64,000 bases of DNA from Marivivens sp. (GTDB lineage: Bacteria > Pseudomonadota > Alphaproteobacteria > Rhodobacterales > Rhodobacteraceae): assembly GCA_017643845.1 (NCBI GenBank), contig JAEPMR010000002.1:81355-145354 (forward strand). The letters run 5' to 3'. Under the pieces are notes generated by a model. The model had not been told where the DNA came from and made no database searches. It worked only from the letters and a program-made list of their open reading frames with translations. Of the stretch, positions 25,895 to 34,783 are shown in pieces. Positions within the stretch are counted from its first letter, which is position 1, and the number at the start of each line of letters is the position of its first letter. The translations under genes were made by a program, and so were the position numbers.

Positions 25895-26760
25895 GCACCC
25901 TCCAAATGCCGGGAAAGAAGGTGGTGCTCTGCTTCGGTGATTTGCGGTGATCCCTTGCGAAACCAGATCGGGCGGAGCGCGGTCTTGGCCCGTGAAGGCA
26001 GTGCGCGGCGAAGCGGGGCGTGCCATCCGGTGTGATGCAGCGCCGCCGTGAGCGCGGCGAAGCGTGGGAGGGCGCTGGCGTTGCGGGCGGTGCAGGCCAT
26101 GTCGAAGCCGGTTGGATCGATGTCGAGGAAGCTGGCGATGGTGCGCAGAACGGCAGGGGGATTTGCAATCATCTCTTCGAACGTCAGGTGGAGGCGGCAG
26201 GATGGGGGGAATATGGTCGCGACACGGGCAATGGCATCGCGCTGACGGGATGGGCGCAACAGATAACGCAGCCCAGGTGGGCCGGTATCTGCAAGCTCGC
26301 GCGAGATTTCATCAGTGAGGCTGGCGGTGGTGCGGCCAGTACGCCGCGCGAGGCCATAGTGGGACCATGCGCGGGCAATGGGTGCGCGGGTCACTGTAAT
26401 GATGCAGGCATCGGGGCAAGTTTGCGCGATGGCGGCGGGCGCGTCTGGACAGGCGAGATAACTTGTCGAGGCATCGAGCCGCCAACGGTGTGCAGCGAGA
26501 CGCGCGTAGAGCGATTTGTAGTCCTGAGCGCGGGTGACCAGCGCAAATGTGCCGCGCGCGCGGGGGTCGCCGGGATTGCGCACATCGACAAGGTTGCGCG
26601 ACAGCGGATCTTCAGGAGGGGGAAACTCGTGATGCGCGAAAAAGTTCGGCTCCTTGATCGGTGGGAGGGCGATCTCAGGGTGACTGGCAAGCCACGCAGC
26701 GAGCTGGCTGGAGCCGCTGCGCGGCGCGGCAAGGAGGAAAAGATTGGGCCAGCAGGTCAT
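25891..26760 (-). CDS. sulfotransferase domain protein
   Basis: The enzyme probably transfers sulfate from PAPS to a hydroxyl of a sugar. At 289 aa, the 5'-phosphosulfate loop is APRSGSSQLAAWLASHPEI (about 12-30), and the 3'-phosphate-binding region RAPIARAWSHYGLARR lies near 125-140. A KEPNFF segment after the loop resembles heparan-type and bacterial sulfotransferases. It is linked by 4-nt ATGA overlaps to a GT2 gene before it and a GT4 gene after it, which points to sulfation of a polysaccharide. The acceptor is not known. Confidence 0.88.
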   Translation of the reverse strand: MTCWPNLFLLAAPRSGSSQLAAWLASHPEIALPPIKEPNFFAHHEFPPPEDPLSRNLVDVRNPGDPRARGTFALVTRAQDYKSLYARLAAHRWRLDASTSYLACPDAPAAIAQTCPDACIITVTRAPIARAWSHYGLARRTGRTTASLTDEISRELADTGPPGLRYLLRPSRQRDAIARVATIFPPSCRLHLTFEEMIANPPAVLRTIASFLDIDPTGFDMACTARNASALPRFAALTAALHHTGWHAPLRRALPSRAKTALRPIWFRKGSPQITEAEHHLLSRHLEGA

Positions 26761-27740
26761 GCGCGATGGACCGTGGCGCGGCGGGAAATTGTTTCGCGCC
26801 GGAAATTGCGAGTGGTCAAGCCGATGCGACCGAGAGAAAAGCCGCTATAGGCGGCACAGGCTACAACCGTGACGTGGAGCGAAAGTTGCGGTGATCTACG
26901 GCTTGCGTGAATGCACAGAAGAAGGGCAAGCGCGAGTGCCAGCAGTGGCAGGGGCCAGAGAAATGTCAATAGAATGGCGACGGGGAGGAGGGTAAGGCGC
27001 AGCGGTGCAGGGAGTGGGTCGCACTGGTGGCGCCCTTGCCCGTTGCGCAGATATTGCTGGAAGATCGATACGGGACGGTTCCGAGGAAGATAGGTCACTG
27101 CATGGCTGGTCTGGAGGAAAATGCGCCCACCCGCTGCGATCAAACGACGGTCGAAATCAAGGTCTTCAGCGGCGTCGAGACGGGTATCATAGCCGCCGAG
27201 CGCGAGAAATGCGGACAGACGGAATGCGGCGTGGTGGCCGTGCGTGACCGGAGCGGCGCGGCTCTTCGGGTTGCGATAGATGACGCCACGATGCCCGATC
27301 GGGTGGCGGAGGAACAGCGCGGCGGCACGCTGCCAGCGGGAGGCGCAGATGTCTGGGTCCGGCAGGCGCAGGGAGACCACGCTATCGGAACAGGTGGCCT
27401 CAACCATGCGGGCGGCGGTGGAAACGTAGCCACGAGGATAGCGAGCATGTGCGTCAAGCCGGACAAGGATCTCCGCGCCGTAATCGGCGGCCCAGTCTGC
27501 CGCACGATTGAGTGCGTGAGCCTGCGTACGGCGCGGGTTGGGAAGGGGAACAAGGCGCGGGAAGTGGGCTGCGGAGCGGGTGATGATCTCCGCACTGCCG
27601 TCCGTGCTGCCGCCGTCGAGGACCAGAACGGGCCAGTCGCCTGTTGAAAGTGCCGCTCTGAGGACGGCAGGCAAGGTTGCCGCCTCGTTCAATACGGGGA
27701 TGGCAACGACGATACGCGAGGGGGCAGATGGCGGGCTCAT
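26757..27740 (-). CDS. glycosyltransferase family 2, membrane-associated
   Basis: This is a GT-A fold enzyme of 327 aa. The nucleotide-sugar loop DGGSTDGSAEI is near 43, a DxD-like RLDAHARYP is near 94, and the acidic catalytic region AAEDLDFDRRL is near 190. Two C-terminal hydrophobic segments (about 245-275 and 285-305) suggest membrane association, as in ExoA-like succinoglycan enzymes. It shares 4-nt overlaps on both sides within the five-gene minus-strand operon. It probably adds a sugar to the growing repeat unit. The sugar cannot be inferred from the sequence. Confidence 0.87.
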   Translation of the reverse strand: MSPPSAPSRIVVAIPVLNEAATLPAVLRAALSTGDWPVLVLDGGSTDGSAEIITRSAAHFPRLVPLPNPRRTQAHALNRAADWAADYGAEILVRLDAHARYPRGYVSTAARMVEATCSDSVVSLRLPDPDICASRWQRAAALFLRHPIGHRGVIYRNPKSRAAPVTHGHHAAFRLSAFLALGGYDTRLDAAEDLDFDRRLIAAGGRIFLQTSHAVTYLPRNRPVSIFQQYLRNGQGRHQCDPLPAPLRLTLLPVAILLTFLWPLPLLALALALLLCIHASRRSPQLSLHVTVVACAAYSGFSLGRIGLTTRNFRRETISRRATVHRA

Positions 27741-28399
27741 TCAGTCGTCCCACGGGGATAGGGTGAGGGGTAGCCGAAGCGCTCAATCTCGGGTGCATAG
27801 CGATCGTGGACGATCGAGATGAGCTCTGGCGTGTAGAGCGCCTGCCAGTGAACGCGCGGACGCGCGTTCAGGCGCGGGACCTCCCCCACCTGCAAACCGT
27901 ATTCGGCCCCGATGCGGGGGAGGATCGTGGCCATATCTTCTGTCCGGTAGACCTCTTCGACGAGGCCGCCGCACCATTCTGCGAGAGACCAGCATCCGTA
28001 CTGCCGCCATTTGTGGTGGCGAGGACCGCCGGCACCGCGCCCGTCTGGGCGTATTTTGCGGAGCCAGCGGGCGAAATTCGGAGGCCCGATACCCATGCCC
28101 TGCCGTACACGCCAGATCGGGTCGACATCACCAATCATACGGTAGAGCGAAACCAGCCGCGCGAAGGGGCTTCGTACGAATGTGATGCGCCTGTAGGACT
28201 GAAAGTCGAGACCACGGCCAGCGAAGGCGATCTGACATTCGCGTGGGGTCATATGAGGATAAAACGGCATCTGGGGGGTCACGTTGCGAAACGGCACGAC
28301 AGGCTCATCCGCCCATGGCTCGAATACGGCGCGCAGGGTTTCCGAGCCGGTGCGGGGATTGGCGAAGAGGATCACTGAGTGGCGGTGGGAAATGATCAT
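27737..28399 (-). CDS. sulfotransferase family 2-like protein (PAPS-dependent)
   Basis: This is the first gene of the minus-strand operon. At 220 aa, it has the 5'-PSB-like segment HSVILFANPRTGSETLRAVF (residues 7-26) and the 3'-PB segment ITFVRSPFARLVSLYRM (about 72-88). This is the pattern of carbohydrate sulfotransferases (chondroitin/dermatan-type family, PF03567), and differs from the other sulfotransferase in this locus. Two unlike sulfotransferases in one operon imply two different sulfation positions or acceptors. The 3' end overlaps the GT2 start by 4 nt. It begins 43 nt downstream of the RTX gene stop. Confidence 0.8.
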   Translation of the reverse strand: MIISHRHSVILFANPRTGSETLRAVFEPWADEPVVPFRNVTPQMPFYPHMTPRECQIAFAGRGLDFQSYRRITFVRSPFARLVSLYRMIGDVDPIWRVRQGMGIGPPNFARWLRKIRPDGRGAGGPRHHKWRQYGCWSLAEWCGGLVEEVYRTEDMATILPRIGAEYGLQVGEVPRLNARPRVHWQALYTPELISIVHDRYAPEIERFGYPSPYPRGTTE

Positions 28400-28442
28400 G
28401 CGGCCACGCTAGGCGCAAATGGTTAACAGCCCGTACGCGGCG

Positions 28443-29924
28443 TTAGAAATCAAAAATAAAATCCGACGTTTCCAGTTCCGATACCTGAATTGTGTCGTTG
28501 ATTGATTCGATACGGAAGCGTTCGTCGCCTGCGGTGATGAGAACGCCGTAAAGTTTCTGGGTGAAGGTGAGTGATTCCATGCCGGAAATGTGGGGTATCC
28601 CGCTCAGGTCGAGCGTGTCCTCACCGGGGGTGAAGTCGGTGATACGGTCCAGACGACGGTCTTCGATAAACACGAAGGTATCGGCACCGAGCCCACCTGT
28701 CATAACATCGGCTCCGCGCCCGTCGATCAGGCGGTCATCGCCCGACAATCCCTCAAGCAGATCGTTTCCGTCCTTGCCGTGGATCATATCCCTTCCAGCA
28801 TGACCACGCAGTGTTTCGCTTGCGCGGGTGCCAAGGTGCGTTTGACCGAGGGTGGAGAAATCCAGGTCGAAGCGGGTGAAGCCGGTTTCGGAACCTGCGA
28901 CAGCGATGGTGACGGTGGTCCCCGAGACATGTGCCGCAATGGAAGTGACGTTTCCCAAAGTCGTCAGAACCGAATCTGCAACTGACTCGAGATGGTTCAG
29001 AGAGCCACCCGGATTTATTTCGAAAAGGCTGAGACCATCGTCAGATCCGCCAGCGATCAGGAAGCTGCGACCCGAGATCGAAAAGCTTTCGAGTGCGGTT
29101 ACGCCGTCGAAGCGAGTGTCGCGCGTGTCCAGATAGGTGCTGACTTCGAACAAGCCGCCCCATTTGTTGACGCGGATTACAGAGAGGGAACCAGACCCCG
29201 CAGCGCCGAGGATAATGAAGGATTTGCCATCCACATGAGCCGTGGTCAGAGCGCTGGGCGCGTGGATAGGGAGACCGTCAGCAGCGCCAAGAGAATCGCG
29301 GGGCCGCATGTTGCCCCATTGCCCCATCCAGAAGCTGGAGACCCCGTGATCGCCTGCGGAGGCGGAAAAAACAAAGCTGCGACCTGCAATGTCCAGGGAC
29401 GCGAAATCGGTGACATCATAAAGGTAGGCAGTGGCCGTGTCCGGCCTGTGGATATGCGTTTTGAGTGTGTCGTGCGCCGTCCATTCATAGACTGTTGCGC
29501 CGGATTTCCCCCAGGCACGGCTGACAAAGAAGCTGTGATCGTTGACCGAGTAAGCAAGGGCTTTTTGCACCATTGCGGGAGCTTCGGCAGGGGAGTGGCG
29601 GGTGCCGAGCGTCCCATCTGGAGGAAGCTCGTAGAGGGCAAGCGCATCGTCGAAACGGCCAGAGGGCAGGAGTATCCGCGCGCCGGATGGTGAGGTCAGG
29701 ACATCGAGATCGCTCAGGCCATTGGTGCCGCGTTCCGGTCCGCCGGTCATCTGGTCGATCAGGGCGGTATAGCTGGATGACAGGGCAAAGCTGGAGATTG
29801 TCCCGTCGATCTGGGAGCCTGCGAAGAGCACGGGAATGTCACCGGAGTCGTCGATCCGCAGCGTGCTGAGACCATCCAGATGCGGGAAAGTTCTGATCGT
29901 TTGGAATGTCTCGAAATAGCTCAT
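28443..29924 (-). CDS. RTX/beta-propeller-like secreted protein (type I secretion candidate)
   Basis: The product is 493 aa with no N-terminal signal peptide. Residues 60-360 hold five or more repeats of about 50 residues with an ISGRSFLIAGGSDDGLSLFE-like core, most consistent with a beta-propeller. Residues 372-415 carry glycine-aspartate nonapeptides (GGLGADTFVF and similar), which bind calcium. The C-terminus is polar with a run of acidic and hydrophobic residues, as in type I secretion substrates. No secretion ABC transporter is in the window. Its position next to the polysaccharide cluster suggests a surface or biofilm role, but this is inference. Confidence 0.78.
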   Translation of the reverse strand: MSYFETFQTIRTFPHLDGLSTLRIDDSGDIPVLFAGSQIDGTISSFALSSSYTALIDQMTGGPERGTNGLSDLDVLTSPSGARILLPSGRFDDALALYELPPDGTLGTRHSPAEAPAMVQKALAYSVNDHSFFVSRAWGKSGATVYEWTAHDTLKTHIHRPDTATAYLYDVTDFASLDIAGRSFVFSASAGDHGVSSFWMGQWGNMRPRDSLGAADGLPIHAPSALTTAHVDGKSFIILGAAGSGSLSVIRVNKWGGLFEVSTYLDTRDTRFDGVTALESFSISGRSFLIAGGSDDGLSLFEINPGGSLNHLESVADSVLTTLGNVTSIAAHVSGTTVTIAVAGSETGFTRFDLDFSTLGQTHLGTRASETLRGHAGRDMIHGKDGNDLLEGLSGDDRLIDGRGADVMTGGLGADTFVFIEDRRLDRITDFTPGEDTLDLSGIPHISGMESLTFTQKLYGVLITAGDERFRIESINDTIQVSELETSDFIFDF

Positions 29925-30049
29925 CCTGCGCCCGAGCCTTTGTCTCTGTGGCCTGGGCGCGAGCTTTGCTGATCATGGCGCTGACGGAGAGCCAAGAATG
30001 TGGCGATGCGGCGACGAGTATCTGCGATTTTAGGAAAAGGCGTTCAGTT

Positions 30050-31072
30050 TCAGCGCGGTCCAGTGAGAGCGAGGCGCAGGAGAGCACGCTCGACAAGCGC
30101 CTGCTGGGGCGCGCGCGAGGCGGAGCGGAGCTGGAGATCGGTGTCTGTCAGTGTTTGAAGCGCCTTTTCAAGGCTGCGACGACCCCAACGTTCGGCCTGA
30201 CGCACCATTCGATCCCGCTTGGGGCCAAATAGAGGCGGGCGCAGTTTTGCAGCACCAGAGGACGGACCGCCGGGATCTGAGGCAAGCGCGTGCAGGGTGC
30301 GGAAGAAGCGAGTCGCGCCGATGCAGAGGGTGACCGGAGTGACGCCTTGGGCATAAAGGCGGCTCAGAACGAGAGCGATCTCTTCCTTGCGGGCTTCGGC
30401 GACGACTGAAAAGAGGTCATCGAGATCCGCCTCGGTGGAGCGGGGTGCGCAGGCGTCGACATCTTCGGGAGTGAGAGGGGTGTCGTCACCTGACTTGTAG
30501 AGAGCGACCTTTTCCAACGTCTGGCGAAAATCGCCCGGTTCCAGTGTGCGAGACAGCATCGAGAGAGCCTCAGCCGCTGGCGGAGCGATGTTACGCAGTC
30601 CTGAGTCGGAGAGCATCTGTTCGACCTCCTGCCGAGAGGGTGGATCGTCGTAGATACCGGCAGCGTAGGTGGAACGGTGGGATTCGAAGAGCTTGCGGAG
30701 CGCTGAGCGGGCGTTCAATGCGCCAGCCGTCGCGATGATTTGGGCGTCGCCTGGCTTCCAGTCGGTGAGGGCGGTTGCGATAACGTCGGAAAGACCGTCA
30801 ACAGCTGATTCGACATGCACGGCGCGAGGGCCGGGAAAGAAGCCGACGGCTTTGACGGCATCCAGCAACAGGGCGGGCTCCTTGCGCAGATCGCTTCCGT
30901 TGATCCGGGTCAGGCGCATTTCGGTTTCTGCGTCGGGGCCGACAAGAGCGGTGAGTACTTGTTTGCGCCGTTCGGCAACGCGCATGGCGTCAGCCCCGAA
31001 AATCAGCAAGCCGGTTGCATTTGGGTCGGGCTTGCGGAAATAGGCAGCGGCGTCACGGGTGGAGAGCTTCAT
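30050..31072 (-). CDS. holA: DNA polymerase III subunit delta
   Basis: HolA is the clamp-loader subunit that opens the beta clamp, 340 aa. It matches the family by its length, the N-terminal GLLIFGADAMRVAERRKQVL segment, a central AGIYDDPPSR region and the C-terminal helical collar with RRSLEKALQTLTDTD. The assignment is strengthened by its place directly after lptE in the leuS-lptE-holA order seen in many proteobacteria. The ATG overlaps the lptE stop by 4 nt. The 125-nt gap to the RTX gene holds its promoter, in which I see no other feature. Confidence 0.93.
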   Translation of the reverse strand: MKLSTRDAAAYFRKPDPNATGLLIFGADAMRVAERRKQVLTALVGPDAETEMRLTRINGSDLRKEPALLLDAVKAVGFFPGPRAVHVESAVDGLSDVIATALTDWKPGDAQIIATAGALNARSALRKLFESHRSTYAAGIYDDPPSRQEVEQMLSDSGLRNIAPPAAEALSMLSRTLEPGDFRQTLEKVALYKSGDDTPLTPEDVDACAPRSTEADLDDLFSVVAEARKEEIALVLSRLYAQGVTPVTLCIGATRFFRTLHALASDPGGPSSGAAKLRPPLFGPKRDRMVRQAERWGRRSLEKALQTLTDTDLQLRSASRAPQQALVERALLRLALTGPR

Positions 31073-31572
31073 TGGGGAGCGGCCGGAGGGTCGGAAAGGA
31101 TGCGGGTGACGACCAGATCGGCGAGCGTCACGACAAGTCGAGTTGCGGCGTCGCGCTCGGCTGCGCGGGTCGCGACGGTGGTTCCGGTCGTCGAAAAGCT
31201 GGTGAAGCTGGTGACGGTTCCCGAGATAACGGCCTGATCCTCGCGGTCGCTCAGCACATAGTTTGCCGTTCCGAGAAGGTTGACCCGAGAGGGGGCATTG
31301 TCCGATCCGATCGCGATAACGCTTTCGCGCGTTTCCAGTGTAACGGCGAGTTGGTAGTGCGGGGTATCGGTGAGGCCGAGCCTCTCTTCGAACCGATTGC
31401 GCATGTGGTAGCCGAGCGCGGTATCGGGCATGATGTAAGCAATGGTCCCCCGCAAACCTTCGGCGCTGCCGCCGGTGCCATAGACCGGCGCGAAACCACA
31501 GCCTGCCAGCATCCCAAGCCCCACGATCAGGAGGCTGCGGCGCGACAGGCTGTGGAAGTGATCAGACGACAA
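31069..31572 (-). CDS. lptE: LPS-assembly lipoprotein LptE
   Basis: LptE plugs the outer-membrane LPS translocon LptD. At 167 aa it has a signal peptide with a lipobox (LGMLAGCGF, Cys at about residue 25), followed by [19 protein letters not shown] and a predicted beta-sheet domain. The start is a TTG at 31572, inside the last codons of leuS (11-nt overlap). The basic SRRSLLIV in front of the hydrophobic core supports this choice, since later starts would lose the charged N-region. It lies between leuS and holA, the usual order. Confidence 0.9.
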   Translation of the reverse strand: MSSDHFHSLSRRSLLIVGLGMLAGCGFAPVYGTGGSAEGLRGTIAYIMPDTALGYHMRNRFEERLGLTDTPHYQLAVTLETRESVIAIGSDNAPSRVNLLGTANYVLSDREDQAVISGTVTSFTSFSTTGTTVATRAAERDAATRLVVTLADLVVTRILSDPPAAPQ

Positions 31573-34090
31573 GGTTTACGATCCGTCCCGGAACTACGAT
31601 GACTTTCTTGGGCGCGGCGCCATCCAGCGCCCTTTGCACAGCGTCCATCGACAGGGCGAGCTTTTCAACCTCTTCTTTCGGCATATCCTTGGCGACGGTG
31701 ATTTCCGCGCGGCGTTTGCCGTTGACCTGAACCGGCAGGGTAACGGTATCCTCGACCAGCATAGCCGGATCAGCTTTGGGCCACGGTGCTGTCGCGACAA
31801 GGCCTTCGCCGCCCAGAAGCGCCCAAAGCTCCTCGGAAAGGTGGGGCGTCATCGGCGACATCAGTTGTGCCAGCGTGCGGGCGGCGGCTTTCTTGGCCGC
31901 GCCGCCTGCTTTGGATTTGCCCAGCGTGTTGGTGAAGGCGTAGAGCTTGGCGATGGCGGCGTTGAAGCCGAAGCTTTCGACACCTTTGGTCACATCGTCA
32001 ATTGCCTTGTGCATGGCGCGCAGTAGCTCTTCATCGCCGTCACCACTGGCATCGTCCATCGCGGCGATGTCATTGGCGATGCGCCACACGCGGGCGAGGT
32101 GCTTGGCGGTGGCTTCGGCGCCCGAGGCTGTCCACTCGACGTCGCGCTCTGGCGGGCTGTCGGAGAGGACGAACCAACGCGCCGTATCGGCGCCGAATTC
32201 GGCGATGATGTTTACCGGATCGACGACGTTTTTCTTGGACTTCGACATTTTGGCCGATGGGATGATTTCGACCTCGGTGCCGTCGGCCAGTTTGCCGTCG
32301 GTCACGTCTTCGGGGAGATGATAGACAGGCCGACCGTTCGCATCGCGGGTCTGGTAAATCTCGTGTGTGACCATGCCTTGGGTGAAGAGTGCATCGAAGG
32401 GCTCGATGGCTTTCTCTGGCAGGTGACCGCAAATCTGCATCGCGCGGGCGAAGAAGCGTGAATAGAGCAGGTGCAGGATCGCGTGCTCGATACCGCCAAT
32501 ATACTGATCGACGTTCATCCAGTATTCGGCGTCTTCCGCGACCGTCGGCGTGGTGGCGCGTGGCGCGGTGAAGCGGGCGTAGTACCACGAGGAATCGACG
32601 AAGGTATCCATCGTATCGGTTTCGCGGCGGGCCGGTTTGCCACAGGACGGGCAAGCGCAATCGCGCCATGTGGGGTGGCGGTCCAGCGGGTTGCCGGGAA
32701 TGTCAAAGCTCACATCATCGGGCAGGGCGATGGGGAGGTTTTCTTTCTTCTCCGGCACCACACCGCAGCTTTCGCAATGGACGACCGGAATCGGGCATCC
32801 CCAGTAGCGCTGGCGGGAGAGGCCCCAATCGCGCAGGCGGAATTTGGTGACGCCGGTGCCGATGCCCTTTGCCTCACAATGGTCGATGGCGGCATTGACC
32901 GCCTGTTCGCCGGTTTGCTGCGCTTCGCCCGCAAAGCCGCGAACGTAATGAACTTTCTCAGACTTCATTGGGACGAAAGCTTCGCTCAGCTGTGCGTCGC
33001 TGCCGTCTGCGGAGAAGACAGGGATGATCGGCAGGCCGTATTTCGTGGCGAAGTCGAAGTCGCGCTGGTCATGGGCGGGGCAGCCGAAGATGGCGCCGGT
33101 GCCGTAATCCATCAGGATGAAATTGGCGATGTAGACAGGCAATTCCCAGCTGTCGTCGAACGGGTGTTTGCAGGTCAGGCCGGTGTCGAAGCCGAGCTTT
33201 TCGGCTTTCTCCAGTGCCTCTTCGGTGGTGCCGCCCTTGCGGGCCTTGGCACAGAATTCGGCCACGTCCGCGCGCTGGGATTCCAGCTCTTTTGCCAGCG
33301 GGTGATCGGGGGAGATGCCGACAAAGCTTGCGCCCATGAGCGTATCAGGGCGGGTGGTGTAGACCTCGATCTCGCCACCATCGGTGAGGGTGAAGCTGAA
33401 TTGCAGGCCACGGGATTTGCCGATCCAGTTCGCCTGCATGAGCTTCACCTTGGCAGGCCAGTTATCCAGCCCGTCGATGGCCGAGAGCAGTTCTTCGGAG
33501 AAATCGGAGATTTTGAAGAACCATTGGGTCAGTTCGCGGCGTTCGACATCTGCGCCGGAGCGCCAGCCTTTGCCGTCGATTACCTGCTCATTGGCGAGCA
33601 CGGTCATATCGACGGGATCCCAGTTGACCACGGCGTTCTTGCGATAGACGAGGCCCTTATCCAAGAAATCGATGAAAAGAGCCTGCTGCTGGCCGTAATA
33701 TTCGGGGTCGCAAGTGGCGAATTCGCGGGTCCAGTCCAAAGACCAGCCCATCGGCTTCATCTGGGCCTTCATGTCTTCGATGTTCTGGTAGGTCCAGTCT
33801 TTCGGGTGTCCGCCGGAGGCCATCGCCGCGTTTTCGGCGGGCATGCCGAAGGCGTCCCAGCCCATCGGGTGCAGCACGTTATGGCCGGTCGCGAGTTTGT
33901 AGCGGGCGATTACGTCGCCCATCGTGTAGTTGCGCACATGGCCCATGTGAATGCGGCCCGAAGGGTAAGGGAACATCTCGAGCACGTAGTATTTGGGCTT
34001 GTCGGCGCTGCGGGTGGCGCGGAAAACACCGGCCTCTTCCCATGCGGCTTGCCATTTGGCTTCGATCTCGTTGGCGGAGTAACGGGACAT
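31562..34090 (-). CDS. leuS: leucine-tRNA ligase
   Basis: This class I synthetase charges tRNA-Leu. At 842 aa it has the HIGH-type sequence [15 protein letters not shown] (about 40-54) and the KMSKS loop [13 protein letters not shown] near 610, with the CP1 editing insert between them. The zinc-type CPSCGK segment near 480 is also present. The ATG at 34090 follows AAGGA, and the ORF further upstream to 34108 uses a TTG with no support. The long opposite-strand frames in this region are shadows of this gene. Confidence 0.98.
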   Translation of the reverse strand: MSRYSANEIEAKWQAAWEEAGVFRATRSADKPKYYVLEMFPYPSGRIHMGHVRNYTMGDVIARYKLATGHNVLHPMGWDAFGMPAENAAMASGGHPKDWTYQNIEDMKAQMKPMGWSLDWTREFATCDPEYYGQQQALFIDFLDKGLVYRKNAVVNWDPVDMTVLANEQVIDGKGWRSGADVERRELTQWFFKISDFSEELLSAIDGLDNWPAKVKLMQANWIGKSRGLQFSFTLTDGGEIEVYTTRPDTLMGASFVGISPDHPLAKELESQRADVAEFCAKARKGGTTEEALEKAEKLGFDTGLTCKHPFDDSWELPVYIANFILMDYGTGAIFGCPAHDQRDFDFATKYGLPIIPVFSADGSDAQLSEAFVPMKSEKVHYVRGFAGEAQQTGEQAVNAAIDHCEAKGIGTGVTKFRLRDWGLSRQRYWGCPIPVVHCESCGVVPEKKENLPIALPDDVSFDIPGNPLDRHPTWRDCACPSCGKPARRETDTMDTFVDSSWYYARFTAPRATTPTVAEDAEYWMNVDQYIGGIEHAILHLLYSRFFARAMQICGHLPEKAIEPFDALFTQGMVTHEIYQTRDANGRPVYHLPEDVTDGKLADGTEVEIIPSAKMSKSKKNVVDPVNIIAEFGADTARWFVLSDSPPERDVEWTASGAEATAKHLARVWRIANDIAAMDDASGDGDEELLRAMHKAIDDVTKGVESFGFNAAIAKLYAFTNTLGKSKAGGAAKKAAARTLAQLMSPMTPHLSEELWALLGGEGLVATAPWPKADPAMLVEDTVTLPVQVNGKRRAEITVAKDMPKEEVEKLALSMDAVQRALDGAAPKKVIVVPGRIVNLVV

Positions 34091-34177
34091 TCTTTTTTCC
34101 TTGCACAATCGGGCAGTGGGCTCGCACCGGACAGCGGCGCAGCCCGGAGGCGGTTTAGACCGTTTGGGGCCGGGAAT

Positions 34178-34639
34178 CTATAGGCCGCGGTCGGCAATCC
34201 GCAGCTGACGGGCGCGATCTAGGATGGCGTCGGTCACGGCTTTTTGCGTGGCGTCGCTGACGGGGCCGTTGCGGGTGGCGAGGGCCACGTTGAGTGAGCG
34301 GGCTTCCAGCGCGGCATCGGAGATATAGACGGTGGCACGGTAGGCGCGGTTGCCGCCCGGAGGAGTGCCGTAGCCGAAGTCGATGACACCGGTGAAGGGA
34401 TCTACACTTTCGATTGGAAGGAAGCTGAGCACATCGAGCGCGGCGGACCAGAGATATTTATTGACCGCAACTTCCTGCGTGCCGCCGCTGCGGGGAGCGG
34501 CTGTGGCGCTGGCACTGTCGCCGCCCGAGAAGGGATTGAGGTTTGACAGGGTGTTGCCGATGCCGCCGGAACAGCCGGAAAGGGCGAGGCTGGCGGCAAA
34601 GAGTGCGGCGATACCGGATTTGGATGCTGTAATAGGCAA
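34178..34639 (-). CDS. DUF3576 domain lipoprotein
   Basis: This is a lipoprotein candidate of about 153 aa. From the TTG at 34639 (GGGGGA 6 nt upstream) it has a short hydrophobic leader ending in a lipobox with LALSGCSGG. The mature part has the DUF3576 signature (NKYLWSAALDVLSFLPIESVDPF, then VIDFGY). The function is unknown and the family is widespread in Alphaproteobacteria. A longer frame from 34729 would put about 30 residues before the leader and would lose the lipoprotein signal. It sits alone between leuS and the porin. Confidence 0.7.
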   Translation of the reverse strand: MPITASKSGIAALFAASLALSGCSGGIGNTLSNLNPFSGGDSASATAAPRSGGTQEVAVNKYLWSAALDVLSFLPIESVDPFTGVIDFGYGTPPGGNRAYRATVYISDAALEARSLNVALATRNGPVSDATQKAVTDAILDRARQLRIADRGL

Positions 34640-34726
34640 GGCCTGTCCCCCCTGATGACATGTTGCGATCAGGTGTAGCGAAGCGCTGCAAATGGGGCAA
34701 GGTTTCTGCGCGTAAGGAAAAGGGCG

Positions 34727-34758
34727 CAAAAAGAAAGAGCGGCGCCGAAGCGCCGCTC
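34727..34758 (-). terminator. porin intrinsic terminator
   Basis: On the minus strand a 9-bp stem (GAGCGGCGC, positions 34758-34750, with GCGCCGCTC at 34745-34737) has a 4-nt TTCG loop and is followed by a T-rich run (34736-34727). It lies 26 nt after the porin stop. Confidence 0.93.
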
Positions 34759-34783
34759 AAACTTAAGATACTTTCAGGTTCGA

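Noticed and set aside
32471..34183. Long plus-strand open frame (570 codons)
   Set aside because: It is the shadow of leuS on the opposite strand. leuS has the HIGH and KMSKS motifs and full-length homology.
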